From: Clostridia bacterium | GTDB lineage: Bacteria > Bacillota > Clostridia > Oscillospirales > CAG-382 | Assembly (NCBI GenBank): GCA_017561145.1 | Contig: JAFZDO010000022.1 | Span: 1 to 54,427, forward strand | Length of the DNA: 54,427 nucleotides | Reading direction: 5' to 3' | Part shown: piece by piece, positions 45,675 to 54,265 of the stretch | Numbering within the stretch: position 1 is the first letter of the stretch | Layout of the letters: each line of letters starts with the position of its first letter | The notes under the pieces: model-generated | Database searches by the model: none | What the model was told of the DNA's origin: nothing | What the model saw: the letters and a program-made list of their open reading frames with translations, nothing else | Translations under genes and position numbers: made by a program

Positions 45675-47312
45675 TTACGCTTTTATAAGGTTGTAAAAAT
45701 CCTTGTGGTATTTAAGGATCATATCGCGCTCGTTATCGAAGATAAGCGGAAGCGCAACCAGAACGGTGACAAGGCACAAAACGATCACCGCGGTGTTAAG
45801 CGAAATATAAACGACCGATCCCTTTCTTGCTCTGCTTACACCCGAAAGCAACAGATATGCGCCGAGAATGGTGAGCACGAACATTATATCAGCCGAATAT
45901 CGCAAATGAACACCGCCAAAGCATAGGTCGAAAACGACCATAAACAGCACGCAAAGGACGGCAACCGTTGCCGCGATGAATTTGCGCTTGCTTTCCTTCC
46001 AAAGCAGACCGAGCGCAGAAACGCCCCAGGTTATCGGGAAGAAGAACGATCCGACGGAATTGCTTATATAAACAACGCGTTGGACGTCATAGCTTTCAAG
46101 CCGTGCCGCGTTCGGATGCAAAAACGGGAATTCTCCGTCGAATATAGGAGTCTGGAAAAAGAAATGATACATCGCAGGCATTGCCAACGCACCGCTTAAC
46201 GAATAGGTCGAGGTGTCGGCAAGCGTTAGCTGATAATTCGCACCGAAATCAAACGGAGAGCCGAACCTTGCCGCGTTGTATGCCATTATCAATCCGCCGA
46301 GAGCAAGCATCGGAAGCGAAAAAGCGGCGATATCGTAAATCAGGCTTTTCACTCCGAAGGGACGGTTTTTGATAATCGAGAAAAGCAGGGGAAACGCGAT
46401 AAGAATATAAATAACGAGATTGGGGCGTGATGCGACCGTCGCCGCAACGCAAACGCCTGCGATAGCAAAATTGATCTTTCGCTTCCAACCGTCGTTTAAG
46501 GCATCCGCCTTTAAAACGTAAAGGAAAAACGCGCATATCGCACAAATGCCCGAAAGCACGGCGAGATGATAAAAGTTTGCATTGACCTCGGTCGTCCACA
46601 AAAGTGCGCCGCAGGGTAGCGTAAGCCCGCAAAGAAGAACGAGCAAAAACGGAGGCTTGTTTTTCATCCGCTTGCAAAGCTCGATAAGTATCTTAAACAT
46701 CAAAACCGCCGCTATTGCCGTCATTATCGCCGCCGCAAGCGCATCCGAAAGGACGTGTCCCGTAAGGAAATATGCGGGGTAATAAAGGAAGATAACGGGT
46801 GCGATACCGAAATAGGAATAAAGCTTACCGTCATAAAACGCTCTGTCCCATATAACGCCGTATTTTTCGCCCGTGGCTTCTCTGCGCGCGGCGGTATCAT
46901 AGGGGTTTTCCAGCTTTTCGAGAATGCTTAAGTCGTAATCGGTATCGATATTAAGCTGTCCCTTCTGAAAGGCATCGAACATCTGCGGATAGCATCCGTA
47001 ATCGTCAACACTGCCCTTCAACGGGTAATCGTGCAGCCATTCCTTTTCGATGCTGACGGTGCAGAGGAAAAACGAAAACAGTATCAAAAGCGCCATTGCA
47101 AAGGAAAAGATAGCCTTTTGAAAGCGCGAATCGGGGTTAAAGACCGCGCGGTGTGCACCGTTTTTGTAAATATAAGCGCCGCCGATAGCAATAGCGATCG
47201 TTGTAAGGCGCAAGAATATATTTTCGGTAAAATAATAGGCAAGGAAAAAGGGAAGACAAATAAAAATCAACGGCAACAAAAACCGAGTTAATGCTAAAAC
47301 GCTTTTTTTCAT
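45675..47312 (-). CDS. Polytopic membrane protein, probably GT-C-like
   Basis: A 545-residue protein with about 11-12 transmembrane segments and a large loop after the second or third (EKEWLHDYPLKGSVDDYG...YDTAARREATGEKYG) containing paired acidic residues, the layout of GT-C lipid-linked-sugar glycosyltransferases, but I recognise no defining family motif. The ATG at 47312 has AGAGG upstream; a longer frame to 47396 lies within the glycosylase gene. Its start overlaps the glycosylase stop (ATGA). Confidence 0.7.
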   Translation of the reverse strand: MKKSVLALTRFLLPLIFICLPFFLAYYFTENIFLRLTTIAIAIGGAYIYKNGAHRAVFNPDSRFQKAIFSFAMALLILFSFFLCTVSIEKEWLHDYPLKGSVDDYGCYPQMFDAFQKGQLNIDTDYDLSILEKLENPYDTAARREATGEKYGVIWDRAFYDGKLYSYFGIAPVIFLYYPAYFLTGHVLSDALAAAIMTAIAAVLMFKILIELCKRMKNKPPFLLVLLCGLTLPCGALLWTTEVNANFYHLAVLSGICAICAFFLYVLKADALNDGWKRKINFAIAGVCVAATVASRPNLVIYILIAFPLLFSIIKNRPFGVKSLIYDIAAFSLPMLALGGLIMAYNAARFGSPFDFGANYQLTLADTSTYSLSGALAMPAMYHFFFQTPIFDGEFPFLHPNAARLESYDVQRVVYISNSVGSFFFPITWGVSALGLLWKESKRKFIAATVAVLCVLFMVVFDLCFGGVHLRYSADIMFVLTILGAYLLLSGVSRARKGSVVYISLNTAVIVLCLVTVLVALPLIFDNERDMILKYHKDFYNLIKA

Positions 47313-48148
47313 TCCTTTTCCTCTCTTCCCAAAATGTTTCTTTCGTAATAAAATAAATACTGCTGGGCAACGCCCGCATATTCGCCGAGCGTGCACGGAT
47401 CAAACGATTCGCCGTAATATTTATTGATAACTCGCTTTACCCAAACGTCAATAGGAAATGCGTTGTAATATCCGAACCCGAACAAAAGCACGCAGTTTGC
47501 AACCTTGTCGCCGACGCCCTTTATCTTTTTAAGCTCGTTTAGCGCATCGGTATAACCGCAGCGCTTCACGTATTCAAGCGAAATTTCGCCGCTTGCGACC
47601 TTTTTTGCCGCGTCTACGATATATTTCGTGCGGAAGCCGGCTCTTATAGGCGCAAGACCCTCGATTCCTGCGTTGACGATGCTTTCGGGCGTGGGGAAGG
47701 CATAACCGTTTCCGACCCTTTCGCCCAACAAAGCGCAAAGCGCCTCGATGATCTTCTTGATACGCGGAATGTTGTTGTTTGCCGAGATGATAAAGGAAAT
47801 TATCGTTTCAAACGCGTCCTGACGGAAGATGCGTATTCCGTTTCCCTCCGTTGCGGCGCGTGCGATGCTTTCGTCGCCCGAATAGGAGCTTATTATTTCG
47901 CCGTAATCGCGCTGAAGATCGAAATAATCGAGGAAGCTTTTTCTGAACTCCTCCTCGGTTATATCAAGAAAAAGCCAACCGTCGCTCTGCTTGCGGATCG
48001 TAAGAGGTCGGTTGCAGGCAAAAAGCAGATATTCGTCCTCGCTTATTTTGTTAAAGCGGAAGCACTGACCGCATTCGCAGGAAACGAATGGGTCGAAGTT
48101 TTCGCATTCGCTTAAAAGCAGATGATTTTCTATCTTTGTAAATTTCAT
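47309..48148 (-). CDS. 8-oxoguanine DNA glycosylase (OGG1-type)
   Basis: A 279-residue HhH-GPD glycosylase with an OGG1-like N-terminal beta domain (GQCFRFNKISEDEY), helix-hairpin-helix KKIKGVGDKVANC with catalytic Lys215, and Asp234 in FPIDVWVKRV. It excises 8-oxoguanine and has AP lyase activity. The ATG at 48148 is preferred to 48154 because of AAGAG spacing. It overlaps the downstream membrane-protein gene, an odd functional pairing. Confidence 0.93.
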   Translation of the reverse strand: MKFTKIENHLLLSECENFDPFVSCECGQCFRFNKISEDEYLLFACNRPLTIRKQSDGWLFLDITEEEFRKSFLDYFDLQRDYGEIISSYSGDESIARAATEGNGIRIFRQDAFETIISFIISANNNIPRIKKIIEALCALLGERVGNGYAFPTPESIVNAGIEGLAPIRAGFRTKYIVDAAKKVASGEISLEYVKRCGYTDALNELKKIKGVGDKVANCVLLFGFGYYNAFPIDVWVKRVINKYYGESFDPCTLGEYAGVAQQYLFYYERNILGREEKE

Positions 48149-48159
48149 AAGCATTGCTC

Positions 48160-48188
48160 TTGTAATTTATAAAAATTTAATGTAAAAT
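48160..48188 (+). promoter_or_regulatory. Promoter of the DUF6062 gene
   Basis: TTGTAA (48160-48165), 17 nt, TAAAAT (48183-48188). Confidence 0.65.
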
Positions 48189-48215
48189 AAAAGCATCAAC
48201 CGTAAGGAGCAAAAG

Positions 48216-48917
48216 ATGAGAGAGCATATTTATACAATACCCGTAACCGAGGCGTTTTCCGACCATAAGGACCGCTGCCCCTTTTGCGCTCTTGCCGAAA
48301 AGTTAGAGCGAGACGAATTGGAGCTTATTCTCGGCGCATCGATGATGGAGCCCGAGATAAGAAGAGAGACCAACGAGCACGGCTTTTGCTCGCGCCATTT
48401 CCGCAAAATGTTCGGAATGAAAAATCGCTTAGGTCTTGCGCTTATGCTTGAAAGCCATCTCGAATCGCTTAAAAAAGAGGTAAAGACGGGCAACATCTTC
48501 TCGCGCGATATCGCATCGAAGAGCGTTGACCGTATCGAAAAGCTTTCGAAGACCTGTTACGTTTGCTTCCGCATCGAGGATAAGATATCCAAAATGTTCA
48601 CGACAGCGGCTTACCTTTATAACGAGGAAAAGGATTTCCGCGAAAACTTCAAGGAAGTAAAATATTTTTGTCTGCCGCACTACCGTGAATATATGCTTGC
48701 CGCAAAAAGAGTGCTGGGCAAGGATGATTACGTCGAGCTCGTACGCGCCGCAAACGGCAAGGTGACCGATTATCTCGATTCTCTCAAGGATGACGTTTCA
48801 CTCTTCTGCAAGAAGTTCGATTACCGATTTGACGATCTTCCCTGGGGCGAATCGAAGGATTCCGTCGAACGCTCGATCAAGTTCCTCACAGGTGAAGAAA
48901 CCTTTAATATCAAGTAA
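48216..48917 (+). CDS. DUF6062 family protein
   Basis: A 233-residue soluble protein. It opens MREHIYTIPVTEAFSD and contains CPFCALAEK, HGFCSRHFRKMF, CYVCFRIEDKI and FCLPHYREYM, i.e. CxxC pairs each followed by a C/H pair, suggesting two structural metal sites. The family is widespread in Clostridia and its function is not known. AAGGAGC precedes the ATG. Confidence 0.82.
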   Translation: MREHIYTIPVTEAFSDHKDRCPFCALAEKLERDELELILGASMMEPEIRRETNEHGFCSRHFRKMFGMKNRLGLALMLESHLESLKKEVKTGNIFSRDIASKSVDRIEKLSKTCYVCFRIEDKISKMFTTAAYLYNEEKDFRENFKEVKYFCLPHYREYMLAAKRVLGKDDYVELVRAANGKVTDYLDSLKDDVSLFCKKFDYRFDDLPWGESKDSVERSIKFLTGEETFNIK

Positions 48918-48925
48918 AAATTTTC

Positions 48926-48959
48926 ACGCTTCCTTTGCTGTCAAAGGAAGCGTTTTTTA
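48926..48959 (+). terminator. Terminator after the DUF6062 gene
   Basis: ACGCTTCCTTT / AAAGGAAGCGT 11-bp stem, 6-nt loop, T6. Confidence 0.9.
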
Positions 48960-49045
48960 TCGGCTCCGGAAAATGTATAAAACCGCAAATTATACACCAC
49001 ACGAGTTTACATAATTATGGAAGCTTTTTTGGTTATGAACCCGAC

Positions 49046-49150
49046 TTTTCCACTTTGTCCACATACTTTTCCACCATCAAAAGGCGAAAAATGCTTGATT
49101 TTGTGTGAAACGCCGTGGAGAAATCCACAATCTCCACAGAGTTTTCCACA
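49046..49150 (+). other. Cluster of DnaA-box-like sequences
   Basis: Within 105 nt, all in one orientation: TTTTCCACT (49046), TTGTCCACA (49055), TTTTCCACC (49067), AAATCCACA (49121), ATCTCCACA (49130) and TTTTCCACA (49142). Two differ from TTATCCACA at one position, three at two. GTGGAGA/TCTCCAC forms an inverted repeat inside. It lies in a 310-nt gene-free interval between the DUF6062 and tsaD genes. Confidence 0.55.
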
Positions 49151-49192
49151 AACGGCATAAAACATTATGTAACATACATTACGTGTAAACCG

Positions 49193-49223
49193 AGTGAAAA
49201 ACGGTAAAAATCTGCCGTTTTTT
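49193..49223 (-). terminator. Terminator of the tsaD operon
   Basis: AAAACGG / CCGTTTT 7-bp stem with a 10-nt loop and T-rich tail on the minus strand, 12 nt beyond the tsaD stop. Confidence 0.7.
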
Positions 49224-49234
49224 AATGCCGAAAA

Positions 49235-50248
49235 TCACACGCCTTTGGTCGCAAAAGCGTTAAGATCGGTGTCGCCGCGAACGCCCTTTAAATATTCGAA
49301 ATAACCCTGCGATGCGATCATCGCGGCGTTATCTCCGCACAGCTTAAGAGGAGGGAGATAAAGCTTTGCACCGAATTTTTGAGCCGTTTCGGCAACCGCC
49401 GATCGAAGATGCGAATTCGCCGCAACGCCCCCTGCGAGAACAACGTTCATCGCGCCCTCGTTTTTGAGCAAAAGCTCAAGACGGGTGTTTATCGTTTTGA
49501 TAAGCGCTTCGGTAAAGGATGCCGCAACGTCTGCCTTGAATTCATCGTCCATAACACGTCCGCGCTGTGTCGTTTCCTGATGGACCATATTTATAACGGC
49601 GGTCTTCAGACCCGAAAAGGTGAAATCGTATTCGGCGCCGTCAACACTGCCTGCCTTGAATTTGTATTTGTTCTTATCGCCGACCGATGCAAGTCTGTCC
49701 ATTGCCGCGCCGCCGGGATAGGGAAGACCGAGCACGCGCGCGCATTTGTCAAAGGCTTCGCCCGCGGCATCGTCCCTTGCACAGCCGATAAGCGAATAGT
49801 CGGTGTAATCGTTTACGCGCATAAGCGAGGTATGTCCGCCCGAAACGACAAGCGAAACGAAGGGCGGCTTCAGATCCTCGTGTACAAGATAGTTTGCCGC
49901 AACGTGACCTCTTATATGGTGTACGGGTACAAGCGGTTTGCCGGTTGCAAAAGCAAGACCCTTTGCAAACGAAAGCCCCGTAAGCAACGCACCGATAAGT
50001 CCGGGCGCGTTGGTGACCGCGATAGCATCGATGTCGTCCATAGTAAGGCCGGCTTCGGAAAGCGCGCTTTCAACCACGCCGCAAATTGCTTCGGTATGTG
50101 CACGCGAAGCGATTTCGGGCACAACGCCGCCGTAGACCGCGTGGATATCTATCTGCGAGGCAACCACGCTCGACAATAATTTTCTGCCGTCCTCGACGAC
50201 CGCAGCCGCGGTTTCGTCGCAGGACGATTCAATTCCAAGAATTTTCAT
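49235..50248 (-). CDS. tsaD: tRNA N6-adenosine threonylcarbamoyltransferase TsaD
   Basis: A 337-residue ASKHA-fold protein with GIESSCDETAAAVV at the start, the metal-binding HxxxH at 111-115 (HHIRGH), SGGHTSL, GEAFDK, and the late GDNAAMIASQG. It transfers threonylcarbamoyl to A37 of ANN-decoding tRNAs with TsaB and TsaE, neither of which is adjacent here. Its start overlaps the rimI stop (ATGA). Last gene of a four-gene minus-strand unit. Confidence 0.97.
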   Translation of the reverse strand: MKILGIESSCDETAAAVVEDGRKLLSSVVASQIDIHAVYGGVVPEIASRAHTEAICGVVESALSEAGLTMDDIDAIAVTNAPGLIGALLTGLSFAKGLAFATGKPLVPVHHIRGHVAANYLVHEDLKPPFVSLVVSGGHTSLMRVNDYTDYSLIGCARDDAAGEAFDKCARVLGLPYPGGAAMDRLASVGDKNKYKFKAGSVDGAEYDFTFSGLKTAVINMVHQETTQRGRVMDDEFKADVAASFTEALIKTINTRLELLLKNEGAMNVVLAGGVAANSHLRSAVAETAQKFGAKLYLPPLKLCGDNAAMIASQGYFEYLKGVRGDTDLNAFATKGV

Positions 50249-50679
50249 AACGTTTTCTCCATATTAAGCGCATCGACGCCCTTGTAAAAGCCCTTGCGCC
50301 GTCCCGAAACAACAAAATTATGCTTTTCATAAAGCGCGATCGCGCCGACGTTTCCATCGGCAACCTCAAGCGTTGCAGCCGTGCACCCCTTTTCGCGCGC
50401 GATAGAAAATACCGTGTGCATCAGTGCATCTCCAACGCCGTTTCTGCGGTATTCGGGCAGTACCGCAATATTCATAATCTCTGCCTCGCCTGCTATCAAA
50501 TAAACCGAAGCGATCCCGCACATGCTTCCGTCTGAAAATGCGCCGATATATACCGCATAATTCGGAAGATCGGAAATCTGCGCTTCGCTCCACGCGGTGT
50601 CAAGGCATACGCTTTCGATATAAGCGGCGCGCACCGCTTCGTCCTTGCCGTCGATCGCGCGGCAGACGATGTCCTTCAT
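50245..50679 (-). CDS. rimI: Ribosomal protein bS18 alanine N-acetyltransferase-like GNAT (RimI)
   Basis: A 144-residue GNAT with RimI hallmarks: GEAEIMNIAVLPEYRRNGVG for CoA binding and LEVADGNVGAIALYEKHNF, then GRRKGFY near the end. RimI acetylates the N-terminus of bS18, and the gene usually sits beside tsaB/tsaD, as here. Start overlaps the lipoprotein stop (TAATG). Confidence 0.93.
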   Translation of the reverse strand: MKDIVCRAIDGKDEAVRAAYIESVCLDTAWSEAQISDLPNYAVYIGAFSDGSMCGIASVYLIAGEAEIMNIAVLPEYRRNGVGDALMHTVFSIAREKGCTAATLEVADGNVGAIALYEKHNFVVSGRRKGFYKGVDALNMEKTL

Positions 50680-51344
50680 TATTCTTCTCCTACCATGCGG
50701 ATGATGACGTCGCGAGGACAGTGAACCGTCTTGTTTATCGTGTCGTCACGGAGGAAATATCTGCCGTTATATCCGAAGAAGGAGACGATATAGTAAAGTC
50801 CGGGGTAATCAGCGGAAAGCATATGGAAATAAAAATGCACGCTGAGATCATCCTCTTTGATATTAAGCGAAACCTCTTCGCCGTTTGTGATCGCATCCTC
50901 GATCTGCTTTACAAGCGCGGTTTCGCCCGTAGTGAGATCGTCGCGGTTTTCTTCGGGAATATATTCCTGATCGGCAAAAAGATTGTCAAACTTAACGGTG
51001 TTGTTCTGGCTGTATATCTGTGCCGCGATAGCGTTGAATTCCTTCAGGGTAGGCTCCTTGATGTTGCTTGCGCGCACAAGAAAGTAATAGCCCTCGATCT
51101 CATAGCAAAGGAAGTTAGAGGTATTTTCGAATTCGACCTCGTAATAAACGGTGTCTTCGCCGTTAACGGTTACCGAAATGAATTCCTCGCCTTTGTCAAC
51201 GGGATAAAGTCCCATCGGCGTTACGTCGACGTATTCAATGCCGGTATCGGGGTCGATAAAGCCGAGCTCGGTCGGCTCGCCACCGCCGCAGGCAACAAGC
51301 AAAAGTGAAGAAGCAATAAGTATAAATGCAATAATTCTTTTCAT
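50679..51344 (-). CDS. Lipoprotein of unknown function
   Basis: A 221-residue protein with a signal peptide and lipobox (SSLLLVACGGG), lipid-anchored after processing. The mature part is acidic with alternating strands (EYVDVTPMGLYPV, YEVEFENTSNFLCYEI) and no recognised family. The ATG at 51344 lies 2 nt after the deaminase stop; a longer frame to 51389 overlaps the deaminase. It is embedded between a deaminase and rimI-tsaD, a context that does not reveal its role. Confidence 0.8.
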   Translation of the reverse strand: MKRIIAFILIASSLLLVACGGGEPTELGFIDPDTGIEYVDVTPMGLYPVDKGEEFISVTVNGEDTVYYEVEFENTSNFLCYEIEGYYFLVRASNIKEPTLKEFNAIAAQIYSQNNTVKFDNLFADQEYIPEENRDDLTTGETALVKQIEDAITNGEEVSLNIKEDDLSVHFYFHMLSADYPGLYYIVSFFGYNGRYFLRDDTINKTVHCPRDVIIRMVGEE

Positions 51345-51346
51345 AA

Positions 51347-51835
51347 TCAATATCCGATCTGTCCAAGGCTGTCGTCGTTTTCGATCCAATCGGCGACGTT
51401 GTAAATTGTATATTCGTCGGCACTTTCGCGAACGATAACGCGCTCAATACCCGCATTGATAACCAAACGCTTGCACATCTGACAGCTTGTTGTACCGGAA
51501 ACGAGCTCGCCCGTTTTGCCGTCTATACAAACCATATAAAGGTCGGAGCCGAGCATTCTTTCTCTTGCGGCGGAGATTATCGCATTTGCTTCTGCGTGTA
51601 CCGAGCGGCAAAGCTCGTATCTTTCGCCGCGCGGAATGTTCATCTTATCGCGCAGACAAAATTGAAGGTCACAGCAGTTTGCTCTTCCTCTGGGCGCGCC
51701 GTTATAGCCCGTCGAAACGATAACGTCATCCTTAACGATAACAGCGCCGAAATTTTTTCTCAGGCAGGTGCCTCTGCGAGTAACGGTTTCCGCAATATCA
51801 AGATAATAGTTGATCTTACTTCTTCTTTGTTCCAT
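51347..51835 (-). CDS. dCMP/cytidine deaminase family protein (ComEB-like)
   Basis: A 162-residue zinc deaminase: His80-Ala-Glu82 (SVHAEANAII) and Cys118/Cys121 (TTSCQMCKR) bind zinc and supply the proton shuttle; the usual Pro before the first Cys is Ser. FGAVIVKDD and STGYNGAPRG are dCMP-deaminase traits. It would make dUMP from dCMP. AAGGAT precedes the ATG, and a promoter overlaps the end of the GNAT gene upstream. Confidence 0.92.
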   Translation of the reverse strand: MEQRRSKINYYLDIAETVTRRGTCLRKNFGAVIVKDDVIVSTGYNGAPRGRANCCDLQFCLRDKMNIPRGERYELCRSVHAEANAIISAARERMLGSDLYMVCIDGKTGELVSGTTSCQMCKRLVINAGIERVIVRESADEYTIYNVADWIENDDSLGQIGY

Positions 51836-51866
51836 TTTTTTATATCCTTTATGTAATTTTCATTTC

Positions 51867-51895
51867 ATTATATAATAACAGTGTGGAAATTGCAA
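51867..51895 (-). promoter_or_regulatory. Promoter of the deaminase-lipoprotein-rimI-tsaD unit
   Basis: Minus strand TTGCAA (51890-51895), 17 nt, TATAAT (51867-51872), about 30 nt before the ATG. Confidence 0.75.
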
Positions 51896-51898
51896 GGA

Positions 51899-52390
51899 TT
51901 AAAGCAGAGCAAAATATACCAAACGGTCGCTTCCGTCGGGCATATCGCCCTTAAAGGTCTTTGTGTTCATAAAGCCGCATTTTTTCATCACGGCGCGCAT
52001 TCGCGCGTTGTTGACCGAAACGTCGGCATACATACGCTTCAAGCCAAGCTTTTCCTTGGCGTATTTTTTTGCAAGCATTATCGCCTCGGTGCCAAAGCCC
52101 TTGTTGCGGTAGCTCTCGTTCGCAAGGAGGATAGAAAGGTCGCAACGAAGCTCGGAATAAACGATGCGTTCAAGCGTAAGCTCGCCGATGACCTCGTCGG
52201 TCTTCGAAAAAATTCCGACAGTCGGATTCCATTCCTCGCGTTCAACGCTTAAATCGTACATTTTGTCGATAACCGCCTCGTCATAAACAAAGGGCTTGTC
52301 TCCCTCGGGTACGAATTTGCGCCAAAGCGCGCGCATTTCCTTTTGTGTCATTGTGCGAAGCGATAGATTTTTTCCGTGTATTTCAATCAT
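51899..52390 (-). CDS. GNAT family N-acetyltransferase (RimJ/RimL-like)
   Basis: A 163-residue protein with the long-loop GNAT layout: LSLRTMTQKEMRALW at the start, LSILLANESYRNKGFGTEAI as the CoA-binding strand-loop, and YADVSVNNARMRAVMKKCGF. It may acetylate a protein N-terminus or a small amine. The ATG at 52390 (MIEIHGKN) follows AGGTG; the frame extends to 52402 without a site. Confidence 0.87.
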   Translation of the reverse strand: MIEIHGKNLSLRTMTQKEMRALWRKFVPEGDKPFVYDEAVIDKMYDLSVEREEWNPTVGIFSKTDEVIGELTLERIVYSELRCDLSILLANESYRNKGFGTEAIMLAKKYAKEKLGLKRMYADVSVNNARMRAVMKKCGFMNTKTFKGDMPDGSDRLVYFALL

Positions 52391-52408
52391 TTTCAAAAAC
52401 ACCTTTCT

Positions 52409-52990
52409 TTACGCTCTCGTCGTAAATGAGTCAATTTTAGCAATTTCGTAATTGGGAAGCTCTTTTATCTCGTGTATAAGGTTTGTGTCCTTGTAGCATT
52501 TGACGTGTAAATGCTTGTCTTTAAGCTTTGTGTTAAAGAAAACTCTGCCCGAATGCAGGGGCTTTGTTATGGTTTCGTTGTATTCTTCTATCCTTTTCGG
52601 CAACGGGAAGTAATATTTTTTGCCGTCCGCTCCGATCAAGGTCAGTCCGGTAATGATTACGTAGCTACCGTGTTTGCTTCTCGATTCGGTCAAAAGCTTA
52701 ACGCTTGTGCATTCGATCTCGAATTTGTCTAAATCCTTACCGCGGGCTTTTCTAAGCTTGCGGTATACCGAAAAGTGCTTGAAAAACAAATTCAGAAACA
52801 CTCCTGCAATGGTACCGATAACGGAAAGAGTAATAGCTGTAACAACAATTTTATGCGTATCGCCTACGCCCTTAAAGCATATGGCCACAACAATCACTAT
52901 CAGCCACGGTGCAAACAGTAACGAAAACAAACCGTATATAACACACGACTTTTTTACGTTTTTTATTTGCTTTTCAATGATTTCTGTCAT
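52409..52990 (-). CDS. Membrane protein of unknown function with two N-terminal helices
   Basis: A 193-residue protein: a short charged start, two hydrophobic segments (LFSLLFAPWLIVIVVAICF; VVTAITLSVIGTIAGVFLNL), then a basic cytosolic region with a beta-rich end (GSYVIITGLTLIGADGKKYY; GRVFFNTKLKDKHLHVKCY). Family not recognised. GAGG precedes the ATG. It lies 38 nt downstream of the RlmD-type gene on the same strand and may be co-transcribed; composition is a little more AT-rich than that gene. Confidence 0.7.
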   Translation of the reverse strand: MTEIIEKQIKNVKKSCVIYGLFSLLFAPWLIVIVVAICFKGVGDTHKIVVTAITLSVIGTIAGVFLNLFFKHFSVYRKLRKARGKDLDKFEIECTSVKLLTESRSKHGSYVIITGLTLIGADGKKYYFPLPKRIEEYNETITKPLHSGRVFFNTKLKDKHLHVKCYKDTNLIHEIKELPNYEIAKIDSFTTRA

Positions 52991-53028
52991 AAAAGTCCTC
53001 GCGGCAAAATCAATACTAAACGCTCTTA

Positions 53029-54159
53029 TTATTTTGTAAGCTTAACGACCGTTTCTATGTGTTCTGTAAAGGGGAACATATCGACGGGTTGGATCCTTTT
53101 GACCTTATATCCGCCCTTACGGAGTGCGAAAAGATCGCGCGAGAGGGTTTCGGGGTTGCAGGAAACGTAAACGATGGTCTTCGGCGAGAGGGAGATGAGC
53201 GATTCAAGAAACTGCTTGCTGCAGCCTGCACGGGGCGGGTCGGTAATAACAACGTCGGCGCTTTCTCCCTTGCGCGCAAGGTCTGCCATAAATTCGCCTG
53301 CGTCGGCGTTGATAAATTTTGCATTTTCGATCTTATTGATTTTTGCGTTCTGTACAGCATCGGCAACCGCGTCGGAATTCGATTCGACACCTAAAACCTC
53401 GCGTGCGTTTTTTGCGACCGAAAGACCTATCGTACCGATGCCGCAATAGGCGTCGATAACTCTTTCCTTGCCCGTAAGAGCGGCAAACTCGATCGCCTTC
53501 GAATAAAGAATTTCGGTTTGCTTGGTGTTGACCTGATAAAAGGATTTCGGGCTTATGCGGAAGAAATTTCCCAAAAGCTTGTCGGTTATATATCCGTCGC
53601 CGAAAAGAATTTCGCTTTTTGCTCCAAGGAAAAGCGGTGTTTCGGTCGGGTTGATATTCCATACGACGGTGGTTATATCGGGGTGCTTTTTAAGCAAAGC
53701 CGAGGCAAACGCCGCTTTTTTGGGGAATTCGCCCTTTGCGGTAACCAAAACCACCATCGTTTCGTTGGTGTTCGCCGCACGGCGCACCAAAACGTGACGG
53801 AAAAAGCCCTTGCCGGTGTTAAGGTCATAAGCCTTTATTCTGAAATCGATGCAAAGCTCTCTTACCGTCTGCACTATCTCGTCGGCATATTCGTCCTCAA
53901 GCAAGCAACGGTCGGTTTGCACAACTCTGCGCGTTGCCGCTTGATAAATGCCCGAATAAATTCTGCCGCTTCTGAATGCAAGCGCGTGCGAAACCTTGTT
54001 GCGGTAATGAAACGGCTCTTCCATACCGATAATTTCGTCAACGTGGCAGTATTTTCCGATATATTTGATTATTTTCGACTGTTTAAGCGAAAGCTGTTCT
54101 TCATAATCGAGATTTTGAAGCTGACAGCCGCCGCACTTTTTTGCAATGGGACAGTTCAT
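53029..54159 (-). CDS. Class I SAM-dependent 23S rRNA uracil-C5 methyltransferase, RlmD/TrmA family, without TRAM domain
   Basis: A 376-residue protein. Cys3, Cys9, Cys12 and Cys85 form the [4Fe-4S] cluster motif of the RumA/RlmCD family (CPIAKKCGGC, TDRC). SAM-binding DAYCGIGTIGLS, DPPRAGC, and the catalytic Cys in YVSCNPETLSRDL follow. It makes m5U in 23S rRNA. Most relatives are about 450 residues and begin with a TRAM domain; this one starts at the Cys motif, and a good GGAG ribosome site confirms the short start. Which uracil it modifies is unknown. Confidence 0.93.
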   Translation of the reverse strand: MNCPIAKKCGGCQLQNLDYEEQLSLKQSKIIKYIGKYCHVDEIIGMEEPFHYRNKVSHALAFRSGRIYSGIYQAATRRVVQTDRCLLEDEYADEIVQTVRELCIDFRIKAYDLNTGKGFFRHVLVRRAANTNETMVVLVTAKGEFPKKAAFASALLKKHPDITTVVWNINPTETPLFLGAKSEILFGDGYITDKLLGNFFRISPKSFYQVNTKQTEILYSKAIEFAALTGKERVIDAYCGIGTIGLSVAKNAREVLGVESNSDAVADAVQNAKINKIENAKFINADAGEFMADLARKGESADVVITDPPRAGCSKQFLESLISLSPKTIVYVSCNPETLSRDLFALRKGGYKVKRIQPVDMFPFTEHIETVVKLTK

Positions 54160-54265
54160 GTTTTTGTTTCTCCGTGATCAAATGTGTTTGTCGGACTTTT
54201 CGAGGCATACAACCGTCTCCACAGTTGTCCCCTTAGGTAGGGAGCCTACTCCCGAATAAGTTTTA
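54160..54265. other. Intergenic stretch before the truncated gene
   Basis: About 105 nt with small inverted repeats (GGGAG/CTCCC) but no convincing terminator or promoter. Confidence 0.3.

Noticed and set aside
48960-49235. Calling this interval the chromosomal oriC
   Set aside because: The DnaA-box-like cluster is suggestive, but dnaA/dnaN are absent, flanking genes do not diverge, and no AT-rich unwinding element of clear type is seen. Reported only as a site to test.
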